Source: Paragorgia papillata
Taxonomy: Eukaryota; Cnidaria; Anthozoa; Scleralcyonacea; Coralliidae
Direction of reading: 5' to 3'
Length of the DNA stretch: 64,000 nt
Assembly (NCBI GenBank): GCA_035771165.1
Contig: JAWNZC010000473.1
Location: 3,169,001 to 3,233,000, forward strand
Shown: positions 42,341 to 53,897 of the stretch, piece after piece
Numbering within the stretch: the first letter of the stretch is position 1
Layout: each line of letters starts with the position of its first letter
Notes under the pieces: model-generated
What the model was told of the DNA's origin: nothing
Database searches by the model: none
The model's input: only the letters and a program-made list of their open reading frames with translations
Position numbers and translations under genes: made by a program

Positions 42341-44404
42341 GGATCGTTTTCACTCATGTGATCGGTGGCCCTGTTGGGGTGGTGAAACAATATACATGCA
42401 CTTCTTGACTGGCGCCGAGGGAAACATCAAAACACTTCGAAACTTGTAAAAGGCAAAAAGGCTTACCAAAACACTTTGACTTTGTCTTCAATTCAACTGA
42501 ACAAATACACCAGACTCAACAAGTACAAAGAACAGCTTTAAATTTATCCAGATTTTCTTCAGACCTTCTTTGAAGATATGTATATATATTCTTTCCTTTG
42601 GAAAATGGACCATTTCGTACCAAACAAGCTCGAAACAGCTCTTGTTTTCAAAATGTTCCAAAAAGTCCAAAGTTCTTGATCTGATGCAATAATCATTGTG
42701 TATTCACGTGAACAACGCATGATTAAAGCTGACGTCAGAGGGATGACATTGCACTGTTTCCTTCTTCCTTGTTTACGTCAGAGGGAAACAGTGCAATGTT
42801 TCCCTCGGCAGAAAGAAACATTGAGTTTGTTGAACAACACGTGACCATGATTTGACCAATAGGATTTCATCTTTGGCAAACGAAAGTCTTTGGTATATAA
42901 CAATAAACACTTATTTACTTGCACCGTACCAAGTGAAACATTGTGTTTTGTAGCCTCAAGATCGCCGTTGTTTCTCGTGACGAAGCCGAGGGCAACAACG
43001 AGCAGTCGAGGGGCCCCAAAACTAGAGCTGCGCTCATCGTTAATACGCGTAATCGATTAATCGTTGCCAACAATCGATTAATATCGATTAATCGTATTGA
43101 ATAAATCACGACGCGTATACAGTGGGTTGTCCCTTTTTTGGATTTGGTAGGTCGTCCATGCATGTTTTCATTAAACCCGTCATGCCGGTTGACCCTTTTC
43201 AGGACGTCGACCCGGGTTGGAGAGTTGCGATGGTGCGGAACTTTGGTCAATTCCTTCATGTAAACACGGGTTGACTTGATCCGGGTTCGTGTAAAGCGTT
43301 GGCCATTTGTGTTGAGAAAAGCTGAACCGGGTTGAGAAAAGCTGACCCGGGTTGGGAAAAGCTGACCCGGGTTGGGGAAAAAAGCAGCCAACCCGATTCA
43401 TGTAAACACGAAAAAAGAATAACCAGGGATGGCGATCTGACCCGGGCTGGCACTCAACCCGAGCTCGTAATTAAAAAGCCCCCCTAGGTCTATTATTTAT
43501 ATGGGGACGAAGTAGAAAACCGATTATTCAATTTGTAAAATAGAAAAGTCGAGCGCCCGATATTTTAGGCCTAGTGGAAATCCAGCCTTACTCTGGACAT
43601 AGTCAATAAAGATATTACCCTCTTTACGTTTCCCTCTGACGAAGGGGCTTCGCTCGAAACGTTAGACTCCTACGTTCTCTGTTTCCGCAGTATATCTAAC
43701 CTTACTATATTTCAATAGAGATATGATCTGGAAACTCGGCAAACTTCAAAGCGCCTATAATGAGCTGTGATTTTATGTTGAACCGTACCTAATTACACCG
43801 TGCACATCCTTTGGTTTTACGTTTATTAATATTTAAATAGTACGGTTGGGTGATTGAATTGAAACGTTGCTATTGGATAATTCGTTCATTATACTAAAAG
43901 CCCTAAAATACAATGGGTTCAGTGACCGTGCACAAAAATGCGTAAAGGCGAACAAAATGATAGAACAAAGACTTTAGCTGAGTTTCCAGACCATATTTTT
44001 GAATGACTATGCTCTGGATAACGCTGGACTATTTTACTTGTCAAAGGGAGAGCTCCCCGTCACGAAGGAGTTAACGGTGGCTTTGCTTTAAAACTCTGGA
44101 TAAGGATATATATAGAAAAAAAATATAATTTAGCTTTAAATAGCATTTAATCATAATACAATGGATGTTTGTCTCAAATCGATACCAACAGACGAATATA
44201 CATCAAGAATTGGCGACTTTTATCGCTAGACTTTCCTCGCGCTTCAGTAGCGGCTACAGAAATACAGTAATATACAACCAACTATACAGAAGCGGAAGTG
44301 GGGAGGTAGTTCCATTTTGATTGTAATTCTAAATGCATTTTCTGTTTTCAATCATTTTTAACTTAATTAATTATTTATTTATTTCTTTTTTTTTTCAATA
44401 TAAG
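42341..44404. other. Intron sequence with repeat fragments
   Basis: Begins with a left MITE end (GGATCGTTTTCACTC, as at 29940). At 43316-43385 a 20-bp unit AACCCGGGTTGGGAAAAGCT-like repeats about three times inside a MITE relative at 43160-43420. A half of the foldback family (CTGACGA, GAAACGTTAGACTCC) lies at 43628-43710. No exon seen. Confidence 0.5.
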
Positions 44405-44573
44405 AAAGATCTGCTTAATGTTTTTCCAATGGACGACGTTCTAAGGTACCCTTCTCAAGAGTTGCCATTTAAAGACATCATTAAATCAGAACTTTGGCAA
44501 GAAGATGATGTCTTTGTGCAACAACGATTGGCTGGATTAAATCCAATGGCACTGAGACTGTTTACTCCAGAAG
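44405..44573 (+). CDS. EMI-lipoxygenase exon 4
   Basis: Preceded by a long T tract and AATATAAG; donor GAAGGTGAAA; phase 0 in, phase 1 out. It reads KDLLNVFPMDDVLRYP and then ELWQEDDVFVQQRLAGLNPM, which is the lipoxygenase W..D..F..Q.LAG.NP motif at the start of the catalytic domain. Confidence 0.75.
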
Positions 44574-45089
44574 GTGAAAATAGAATTTTGGAACTAAAAA
44601 TGTGTTTACAAATAATAATAATATTTGCCCTGGAGTTAATGTTGGACGTGTTGTATATATACTGACAAAAAAAGGAAAAACAACTCGTTAATCCTTTCGT
44701 TCCCATCGATGCCACTTTTATTTTTTAATCTGTCTAACGCCAGACGATTTTATTCGCCAAGTGAAGGGGAGTCCTCAAGTAAAAGGGTTAAAGAAGAAAT
44801 AAGATGAAAATTAAGTTTGTCTTATGTTCAGCACCTTCTGAAAGTGATAAAGAATTACTTTTGCATGTCACTGCACGAAAAATTATATTTAGCTATATTT
44901 GTTAAATAGTAAATTGTGTAGCAAATGTGATATTTACTCAAATTTACTGTATAGGGTAAACGCGGTGAATTTACTCAGTATCTAGCAAACATGTGGCAAA
45001 AACGGTATTCACCGCGTTTACGCTATTACATTTACCCAGTGACTTATTTGATTAAATCCATTTTTTACCTTCGTTTTCGAGTTATCTAG

Positions 45090-45365
45090 AATTGTTTGCA
45101 ATTGATATGTAAATGAGACAAACTATGACGTAAAGTTATGTGCAGATCATTGTAATTTATTGCAAGATCATGTATATCCTTGGACTTTTTGAACAAAATT
45201 ACTTAAAACGTTGCCAATATACATGTATCTCAACACACTAAACATCACAAGACCCGATTTTGTTTAATAATGTCGAAGATATACATGATTTTCTGTATAA
45301 TTTACAAATATCTGCACATAACTTTACGTCATAGTTTATTGATTTACATATCAAACAAATCTAAA
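45090..45365. repeat. Foldback element
   Basis: Arms TATGACGTAAAGTTATGTGC and inverse, extending outwards to ATGTAAAT / ATTTACAT. Intronic. Confidence 0.65.
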
Positions 45366-45386
45366 TAATATAGATAACTAATATAA

Positions 45387-45620
45387 GTTTTGTGGAAACA
45401 CCACGTAAAATATTTATTTGCTAAAGCTTTCGGCCTGTTGCCTCAGGCCTTCATCAGAGCAATAACAATAAGCTGTTGGCTCACGTCATTTATAAACTAC
45501 GGAATTTTTAGTTTCTAAATGACGTGAGCCTACAGCTTGTTGTTATTGCTCTGATAAAGGCCTGAGTCAACAGGCCAAAAGCTTAGCATAAAAATATTTT
45601 ACGTGGTGTTTCCACAAAAC
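45387..45620. repeat. Foldback with CTGATGA hairpins
   Basis: Arms TTTTGTGGAAACACCACGTA and inverse. Each arm carries a CTGAT(G/A)A box, a GGCCTGA..CAGGCC hairpin, then AAAGC; on the minus strand 45457-45426 this resembles a hammerhead core with an extra A. It has no closed stem I, so I do not call it a ribozyme. Confidence 0.6.
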
Positions 45621-45749
45621 CTACATCTATATTACATTATCGTTATGAAAACTGTCAAAGAATTAAATCTAAATAACTTGAGTAACGAAATAGTCTTAAA
45701 TCAAGCTCTGTTAATTACTGTTTGTAACCGGTAAACTTTATCATTACAG

Positions 45750-45838
45750 ACTTAGGTAAAGATTATATAAACAGAACTTACAACTGGGATGCTGCAATAC
45801 AGAGAGCTTCAGGTCAAGAAAGTGCAACTTTTCAACAG
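45750..45838 (+). CDS. EMI-lipoxygenase exon 5
   Basis: Acceptor CATTACAG, donor CAGGTATCG; phase 1 in, phase 0 out. It reads LGKDYINRTYNWDAAIQRAS and ends FQQ, matching the lipoxygenase stretch before the substrate-channel helices. Confidence 0.7.
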
Positions 45839-46786
45839 GTATCGATCTAATGTTGCTTTTTAGAATTACCATATTCATATCTATAGGCTTGTACGTAGTT
45901 GAAAGGAAACTTCAGTCAAAAAATGAATTACTTTTAAAAGAAAGTCATTTAAATGTCATGTTTGAAGATGTTAATAATTTTACGATATCTGTTTTCGTAC
46001 TCTAGAAATGACATTTATATTATTCTCGTATTTTATGCCGCCATTTTGAGTTTAAATAGCGGCTCAATTTTGATGTACGGCGGAATTTTCTTTTCAATTT
46101 TGCGGTTATATTGTCAATTTTGACTCGGCTTTGATGATATGTCGTCTAAAGTAATACTAAGAAAATTCTCGGCATATAAAAATACCAGAAGATAAAGCTA
46201 TTTCTCAAGTACGAGAGTAGATATCGTAAAACTATTAGCATTTTCAAACATAACATTGAAAATATTTTTATTTATAAGAAATTCATTTTCTAATTGAAAC
46301 TTCCATTTAATTCTGTCTATAACATAACATCTCTAACTTAAGATAAGTTTGTGGTTACGTAAGTATAAACGACCTTATTTATTGAGGGTAACACATAACA
46401 TTATTAAATTTTATTATATGCATGACAAAATTACTACATTCTAATTGGTTGAGAGGAGTACAATTATTTTATTAATTGTACTGCAGTACAATTAATAAAA
46501 AAGGGAGAAGGTCCTGGGAACGATGTTGACAATAAAATTCAAAGTGGCGGCCAATTCTGCAACGGAAAATTTTCACATTTCTAACGACTTGTAGTACACT
46601 TGTAGTACATTACGTGTCGTAATTTTGTCATGCATATAATAAATAAGTAATCCTATGATTTTGCTCGTACAATTAAGGATTTACACTACTCGTCTACTCG
46701 TAATATTTGAAAATTATGCCAAATTGCACCCGCCTAACGGCTCTTGCAATTTTAGCAAAATTTTCAAATATCACTTGTAGTGATAA

Positions 46787-47125
46787 CCGAATGTTGGCAA
46801 ACACCAAAAAGACTAAAGCCATGGCCATTGGAAGCCGTCAAGCTTTGAAAAAGGCGGATCGTTTGCAGTTACGTCTCAAGGATCAAAATATCGAGGAAGT
46901 AACATCGTTTAATTATCTCGGGTTGCGAGTCAACAATATTCTTTCATGGGATGATCATGTTTCAACACTGTGTCAAAGATTTTATCCTAAACTTTTTTGC
47001 CGCTTTCTTGCCACAAGATACTTTAATCAGAATTTATAAACAAACAATACTACCAATTCTTGATTATTGTTATGTTGTTTGGCATGACTGTGCGTCTACA
47101 CTTACTAAGAAAGTTGAGAAATAAA
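46787..47125 (+). pseudogene. LINE reverse transcriptase fragment
   Basis: Codes NTKKTKAMAIGSRQA, then NYLGLRVNNILSWDDHV and, after a frame change near 47037, ILPILDYCYVVWHDCAS. These are C-terminal reverse transcriptase motifs (thumb and connection) of a non-LTR element. It is fused to a foldback half at 46786 and lies in the intron between exons 5 and 6. Confidence 0.7.
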
Positions 47126-48306
47126 GCAGTGTACGCTAATGCGTTTCATGATAATCACACATGTGAGATTATCACTTTTATTAGTGGCGGAAACATCAAT
47201 AAAACACTCCATTTTATATAATAAAGTATAAGATTTGGAATAAAAAAACTTGTTTAACTCTAATTTTTTTTTAAAAATGTAATAAATAACAAAGAAAAAT
47301 TTCAAGACAATATTCAGAAAAAATATTGAGATGAAGAAAATTGCAGGTCGCATCCAGGGTTTGAACTCGACCATTTCGCATGCATGCGAACCGACGTTGT
47401 TACCACCAGGCCACCGAAGCAGGTGTCAAAATATCAGCAAAATATTAGGGTTATATTTTACAGTTCTTTCTTTCCATGTTTACAAAGAACATTGCTATAG
47501 CATCTAAAAATATTTGCATTTTTCAAAAGCATTGAACATCTGACTGGCTGCCACGGCTATATTCATTTATGGCATTTCAAATTCATTTAGAATAGCAAAA
47601 GCAAATTTCATCTCAAAATCTGAAGTGTTAAAACTGTTTTCACCTTAGTCTTTACAACTGTAATATTTCAACATAGCATTTATGTTTTACAAACGAAAAA
47701 TTGCTCCTTTTCCGATTTTTATGCCAATTTTTTTTAATATAAACAAGCTACGCTAAGTTACAAGTGGTTTTGCCATAAGAAAAATATTTCTAAGACAGCA
47801 TCCAACAACAAGCAAGCGAAAACATAACGGTAGTCGGATAATACATACTTCAAGGACGCACAAAATAGAAAACAAAATTACTGTAACAGTGACAGCATAT
47901 ATTAAATACAGGAAAACTCGTTCGAACAGCATTGCTACTAAATGTTCATGATTTATTACTGAAAGGAGCCGCTCTATATTTCTACCGTAAGCCTAACCTT
48001 TTCGGCCTTTTTCTTCGTTGTTTTTTTCTTTTGCGCTATTGCTTTTTCCTACTTTCGAGTTTCGGTGTGACGGGTTTTCTTCTACTAAGGATGTTGTGCT
48101 GCTTTGGAAATGTTGATTTGTTTCTGTCCTTTTGAACGGAGTATAAGTATCCCAAATAAGCCTTTTCTGAAGTGTTTTTGTCAAGAACAAATTATGCCGT
48201 TGAAGTTTTTTGTCAAGACTCATGAATAGATTTTATTGTTAATGAGTTCTTTTCAGACCAGATCATCTGCAATTTATTAATAGCTTTTGATTTTCATTCT
48301 TTGCAG
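47126..48306. other. Intron sequence, no exon seen
   Basis: AT-rich; I see no frame with lipoxygenase character and no recognised element. Confidence 0.5.
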
Positions 48307-48508
48307 ATGTTTCAACAAGGATTACTTTACGTGGCAGATTATCCGTTACTTTATGGTCTCACTAACGTTGAAGACATCGGTGACCTCGATCCTTCGGACG
48401 ATCGTAAAATGGTTCCATCAAGAAGTCCATTTGCTTTGTTTGCCTCCATAGAAGAATTTGGTTTGAATGCATTAAAACCTGTTGCCATTCAGCTAGACCT
48501 AACTAAAG
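48307..48508 (+). CDS. EMI-lipoxygenase exon 6
   Basis: Acceptor CTTTGCAG, donor AAAGGTAAGG; phase 0 in, phase 1 out. It reads MFQQGLLYVADYPLLYGL, then SPFALFASIEEFGLNALKPV and AIQLDL. This is the lipoxygenase strand and helix region immediately before the iron-binding helix. The next exon expected would begin in phase 1 and carry the histidines; none is found. Confidence 0.8.
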
Positions 48509-49051
48509 GTAAGGAAAGCTCGTAACCTTGGCCAGCTTCACAGGGGCGGATCGAGAATTTTAGAAACGGGAGAGGGTCGTGAAGGAAAGCGCCAAAGGCA
48601 AGGGCGCGAAAAACTTCTAAGGGGTAAGGGAGCATGCTTCCCTAGGAACATTTTTGAATTCCCGGGTGTCGAAAATGCTAGTATATTTTAATAACGTTAC
48701 CGAGGTTAGGTGGTGGGTTTTTATTATCACTACCAAAAATTCCTTACGTTTAAACCTGGTTTCCAAAAGATCGTCTCCATCGCCACAATCCTCCCGATCG
48801 CCTGAATCCACCCAATCAGAAAGAGGGATTCGAAATATTTCTGGTCTGATTGGAGAAATTTGGGCAACCGGAGCGATCGTATGGAGACCAGGCTTTAGAG
48901 TGTGCATACTGGCAGGATCGATCGTATCTATATAGCTACTCATGTAGATCTTACCTTTTGAAAAAGGGAATTACCACCAATTTGTATGTTTTATTTAATA
49001 AATATTGTACATTACTATGTATATTAACAAATGCCATGCGTTGTTTTATAG
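48509..49051. other. Junction interval where lipoxygenase exons are missing
   Basis: 543 bp between exon 6 and the next exon. At 48542 there is a hAT-like left end (CAGGGGCGGATCGAG) with no right end. At about 48758-48895 a MITE-like piece has partly inverted ends (CCTGGTTTCCA and TGGAGACCAGG). No reading frame with lipoxygenase residues exists here on either strand. Confidence 0.6.
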
Positions 49052-49158
49052 AAACGAGGGGTAAACGACCCGAAAAAATTGCCATATTTTCCTTATAGAG
49101 ACGATGGACTACTAATTTGGAATGAAATAGGAGAATTCGCCAAGGAATATGTTAACTT
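49052..49158 (+). CDS. EMI-lipoxygenase exon 7 (first after gap)
   Basis: Acceptor TTTTATAG, donor CTTGTAAGG. The lipoxygenase frame is phase 0 in and phase 2 out: [20 protein letters not shown] followed by [21 protein letters not shown] is a well-known lipoxygenase motif. Entered from exon 6 in phase 1 it would hit a stop. Confidence 0.75.
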
Positions 49159-49508
49159 GTAAGGAATAATGCATCGTATTTTTTTAAATGACATGACATA
49201 ACGCGCTTGGCGTCATACGATGTGACTGCCTCCTGGGATCGAAGGAGGCCCGCAAAGCGGCTGATGGGAAGCTAAGAATGCTCTAATCCCATTGCTCCTC
49301 TCGCGCTTCCCTTGCGTGCTTCCATTTCCAATCGCGCCTGGGTAGTGCGAAGCTGGTGATGCAGTGACGTGAGGCACTGACGCGCCAGAACATGACGCGT
49401 ACGAAAAACGTGACATATATGACATGGCATGTTCTGACTGTATTTGCAACGCAATCCAACATAAACCATACGAATTATTCCAATACATAAAATAGAAGTA
49501 AACGTAAA

Positions 49509-49559
49509 GCAATAATAATAATAATAATAATAATTAACAATAATAATAATAATAATAAC

Positions 49560-49606
<47 letters not shown>

Positions 49607-49610
49607 CAAC

Positions 49611-49649
<39 letters not shown>

Positions 49650-49650
49650 C
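49509..49650 (+). repeat. (AAT)n microsatellite
   Basis: AAT run with a few AAC units. Confidence 0.9.
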
Positions 49651-49654
49651 TTCC

Positions 49655-50338
49655 CCAATAATCTTGCCTACGCCTCTCAAGTATGGGCCACTCAGACAAT
49701 CACCCTAACTACGGAGCTAGAAAGTATGCAACAAATTAAATTCGCACTGGGCCTTCCCTTTGGATCAGATATTCCATACAAGGCAAGACTGATCACTTTA
49801 GGGATGTTGCACATATGTTACTGCATGAATATTTTGTGTTTTTGTTCAAAGCTGCGAATGGTTTCATTGTAACTGCTCCGGTTATCCTTCCAAAACCAAT
49901 TAATAAAACAAAACTTTCCGTGACTCTTCGTGCCACAGTCAATTCCCCAATTACATACTAAATCCCTAAAACCAGAACTTTATGTTACCAAAACAGCTAT
50001 AGACCATTTTAATAAGTATAGAATGCGTAATTTACACCATATGACGTCAAATTCTTTTCAACTTTTCTTTTGAATTCTTTTCAATTTTGTTTATTGTCTT
50101 GGCTTTTGTATATTTTCAATAGAATTCAAAAGGCTGAAAATGACGTCAAGTGAGGAAAATGACGTACCCTGTGCTTATTAAAACGGTCTATACTGTCAGA
50201 GCCTATCGAACCTGGAACACCCTCCCTGATAATCTCCGCAAGCCGGACATGACTTTGAACCAGTTCAAGACCCTTCTGCTTGACTACTACTTTTCGGCGA
50301 CCAGAAAAATTTCCGATATAGAAAAAGCATATAGATAA
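49655..50338 (+). pseudogene. LINE C-terminal remnant
   Basis: Codes YASQVWATQTITLTTELESM and KFALGLPFGSDIPYKARLI, then, shifted, FLFKAANGFI, and at the end YRTWNTLPDNLRKPDMTLNQ and FKTLLLDYY. These are C-terminal motifs of non-LTR elements. Several frame changes make it dead. Intronic. Confidence 0.7.
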
Positions 50339-50398
50339 TGGAAGGGGAACTGGATAGGAAACTTAAAACGAGGTTACGAAACCGGAAACGATGTTTGC

Positions 50399-51595
50399 AC
50401 AACTTGGAGTTTGGGTTTTGGTCGAGGGTCGAGTGTCGAGGGTTGCAAGTCGAGGGTCGAGGCTAGTTGGTCGAGGGTCGTGAAATACACTAATATTATT
50501 TTTGAAATATAATAAATATGAATTAGTTATTTTTTGTTTCAAGTAAAAAACTCAATGCCTCAATGTTTTCGAAAACTCCTCAAGAAGGTCCGATTCAACG
50601 TTTCCTGCATGCATAGCTTTCCAAGACGGCTCCCCATGACGAGTAAAATCGTCTGACGTTAGACTATAAAAGATGAAGTTGTTCCACAACTGAACAGTGC
50701 GCATAAAACTAGCATGGCTTTAAATTAAGAATTTATATATTAATTACAATTTACGACCTGTTTCCAACGTCGAAATCTAATGTATACATTACGTTTGGCC
50801 TGGCTTCCTCCACAAAGAACTTAGTCGATTTACAAACTAATTATCTAATTATCTACTAATTAAAAACAGCAAAAGGTATATTCATAGGTTTACCTAACCA
50901 TTTTTCTATTTGTCCCTTGAGTTGCTCGTATTGCGAAATGGTAAAGGATCGGAATGCACGAAGATAATACACGAGTACAAATGCGGAAAGCATGGCTATA
51001 GGTTACCGGCAAGGGCGACAATCACTTGCTGGAAGTGGGGGGTGGGGGGGGGGGGACGACGGCGAAGCCCGAGTATTCTACGGGTTCCGGGGGCATGCCC
51101 CCGGAAAATGTTTGAATTTTGGGTCTCTGAAACGGCATTTCCTGTATTTTGAGGGCACTTTTGAGCAAAATATAAAGGTCTTAAATTCGGAGGTATATTT
51201 GCGCTAAGACCACATGGCTAAGTGTTACGTTAATATCATAAAGAGAAATACTGGGGGGATAATTATATAGGCATCCCCCTGTCCAAAAAGTGGGGGGATG
51301 TGTCCCCCCATCCCCCCCAGGATTGACGCGCCTGGTTTCCAGTAAAAATTATTTGGGCAGTGATTTTTTTGTAGATAAATTTACTAAATATTTCCTGTCA
51401 ATCAGTGTCGAGTAAACACCTTGCCGCTCATGAAATCAGGTCCAACCAAAAAATATATATCTTCCGCCTAAATATTATTTGTGCCGCTAGAAGGAAATTA
51501 TATGTGTAAATTTTAGCGTATTTTACGACCCTCGACCCACAACTTGCAACCCTCGACAACCGACCCTCGACCAAAACCCAAACTCCACAACTTGC
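50399..51595. mobile_element. 1.2-kb foldback/MITE with GTCGAGGGTCG arms
   Basis: The left arm CAACTTGGAGTTTGGGTTTT then GGTCGAGGGTCG repeats is mirrored at 51525-51595. The interior contains G-runs (51039-51058) and a piece shared with the hAT element at 55177 (CGGAAAATGTTTGAATTTTG then GGTCTCTG). No transposase frame. Confidence 0.65.
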
Positions 51596-52222
51596 TATCG
51601 TAATCCACGATCTCGGCGGTTTGCACGGCTGGGGGTAAAATAAGGAATGTTCGGACAAACAACATTAGAATAACGAATATGGCAACTACTAAACGCACTG
51701 CATGACGAACATTAAAAAAAGGGCGCTTGCTCTACTTACTAAAACGTAATACAAATAAGAACTATGTATTATTTATACGTTATTCCTGATTCAAGAAAAG
51801 AAAGAGAAGCTAGAAGAAAGAGAAGGTTTCTCAGGAGGAGACAGTTTCATATGTACGAAAGATTGCTATGTATGTTGCTTGCCCTTTTGTAAAAACGGCC
51901 AAGTGGACGACTATCCTGATGCGATATTGGCAACGTCCAGCCACGAAAATGTCAGTTTCATTGATCAAGAGAAACTACAACACTTCAAGCTTCTTCATTG
52001 TGAGACACAAAGCGGTTCTCATGTTACACCGCAAAATTTTAAACATGTTTCTAAATTTTGTTTTAACCAGTAGTATGAAAAACAGTTATCATAACTTCAG
52101 TTATATATTTAAATATCTTTATTGTTATTGTAATTTGGCTAACGTAATTTGCTCAAGCTGTGTTAGTGTTCCTATGCCGTTGCATATTTTTGTTTACTTT
52201 GTTAATCCACTAACGGCGGCCG

Positions 52223-52281
<59 letters not shown>

Positions 52282-52437
52282 TAAAAATAATAATAAAAAT
52301 AATAATAACAATAACAATAATAATACAAGAACAAAAGCCGTATAACAATAATAATTGTAGTAGTGGCAATAATAGTAGTCAAATAATAATAGTAATGGTA
52401 ATGATGTATATTCATTATATTTATATTACTTTATCAG
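51596..52437. other. Intron sequence with (AAAT)n
   Basis: Includes an AAAT run at 52229-52268 and AAT/AAC runs to 52330. No exon recognised. Confidence 0.5.
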
Positions 52438-52540
52438 AAACTATGAAGATGTTGATTCCGTCTTAGGAGACACTGAACTGCAAAATTTTGCTAATGAGCT
52501 ATCTGCCGATGGAGTAGGACACGAAGGTGGAATTGGAATG
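52438..52540 (+). CDS. EMI-lipoxygenase exon 8
   Basis: Acceptor CTTTATCAG, donor ATGGTAAGA; phase 2 in, phase 0 out. It reads NYEDVDSVLGDTELQNFANE, then GVGHEGGIGM; the GDTELQ stretch matches lipoxygenases. Confidence 0.75.
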
Positions 52541-52620
52541 GTAAGAAATGATCTCTGACTCTATTAGTGCTGATTCAGTTGTTTCAAAACGTCAATCTAA
52601 ATTTTTTTGGTTAATTTTAG

Positions 52621-52836
52621 TTCAAAGATTTCCCAGCTAAGATTGAGACGATTGAACAACTCATAGACATCGTAAAGCGAATCGTGTTCCTTCCAATTCA
52701 ACACCACGCTGTGAACTATCCTGTGGCCTACTATGGTGGATACGTACCGAACATGCCAACGAAACTCTACGAAGATCCACGAGTGCCACCCGGAGAGTTT
52801 AATATCCATACTCTGCCACAAGCTCACCTTGCCGCG
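52621..52836 (+). CDS. EMI-lipoxygenase exon 9 (iron-site helix)
   Basis: Acceptor TTAATTTTAG, donor GCGGTAAAC, phase 0 both ends, 72 codons. It contains FKDFPAKIETIEQLIDIVKR, then IQHHAVNYP. In the family the His and the Asn four residues later bind iron. YVPNMPTKL follows as in coral-type enzymes. These two ligands are intact. Confidence 0.85.
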
Positions 52837-53897
52837 GTAAACAACCTTATTTTCTTACTTGACATCCTTCCTCTTTTTACCCATGAAACAGTGATCCTCA
52901 AAGGATCGACACAAGGTCGTGGTTGCCGAGACTATACTGACCTATATATAACTGAACTGTGGGTCCCTTCCAAAATGTGACCGAACAAAGACGGATACCA
53001 AAGATATATAACTTTTATATATGTATAAAATAACTCATTATGCACGTGTGACGTCAAAATGTTTAATTTGCATATCAAACAAACAAACAGAAATATTTAT
53101 AGAACCGAGCAAGGAAACGAAAAACTGCAAAAGATGTTACTCTGTCATTTTAAGTGTTCTTTTGAATAAGACATATTTAATGTTCGTTTCATAGGCACTT
53201 TAACGAGCAAGACACTAAATCTAAATGTTGCAACGTTGGTCCATAAACATAACTTTTTATTAAGCTATATGCTCAAAATGTTTTCAGTCATGTGAATTCA
53301 GTCTTTTCACCTTTGACAATTTATTTGAAAACGAAACAACCAACTTAATAACAACAAAAAGTTGTTAGTTTTGTACCTACACAAATTCGTGCACTATTTA
53401 AAGGATGTTTTACACTGAGCGATATTTTTCGAGCGAAGCGACTTTTTGTTTGTCTCTTTGACAAAAGAAAATGCGTTTCCCTTCGCGCGACATTTTTCGC
53501 CTAGTGCATGGAAAATCTCGAAATTTCTACTCCACTCGATATCTATTCATCGATAGATAGTGCAATAAAACAACATGAAGGTGACGAGGGGTGGAATTAT
53601 ATTTGTTTTCTAGTTTAGTTTTCATACAGAAACAATCCTTGTGCTTCGTTTTTTGAAATAGCTCGGAAGAACTAAGGTACCCAAGCTGGTTTCTACTAAA
53701 ACAATTAGATTATTCGCTCTCAATTTCTATGAGATGATAGTTAAATCGAGTTTATAGAAATTTTGAGCTCATAGGCTAATTATTAAATAGCTGACATCAT
53801 CATCCCCAGCGGTAACAGGCTGTGACCGCAATACAAAAGAAGTGTTGACTAGTTATACCACAGAATTACTAAACTGTATCATATCTTTATTTTCTAG
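52837..53897. other. Last intron, no gene seen
   Basis: AT-rich, with a stretch near 53400-53540 using CGAGCGAAGCGAC-type words. Nothing recognised. Confidence 0.5.

Noticed and set aside
45426..45457. Hammerhead ribozyme on the minus strand
   Set aside because: The CTGATGA box and stem II are good, but an extra A follows the box and neither stem I nor a normal stem III can be closed.
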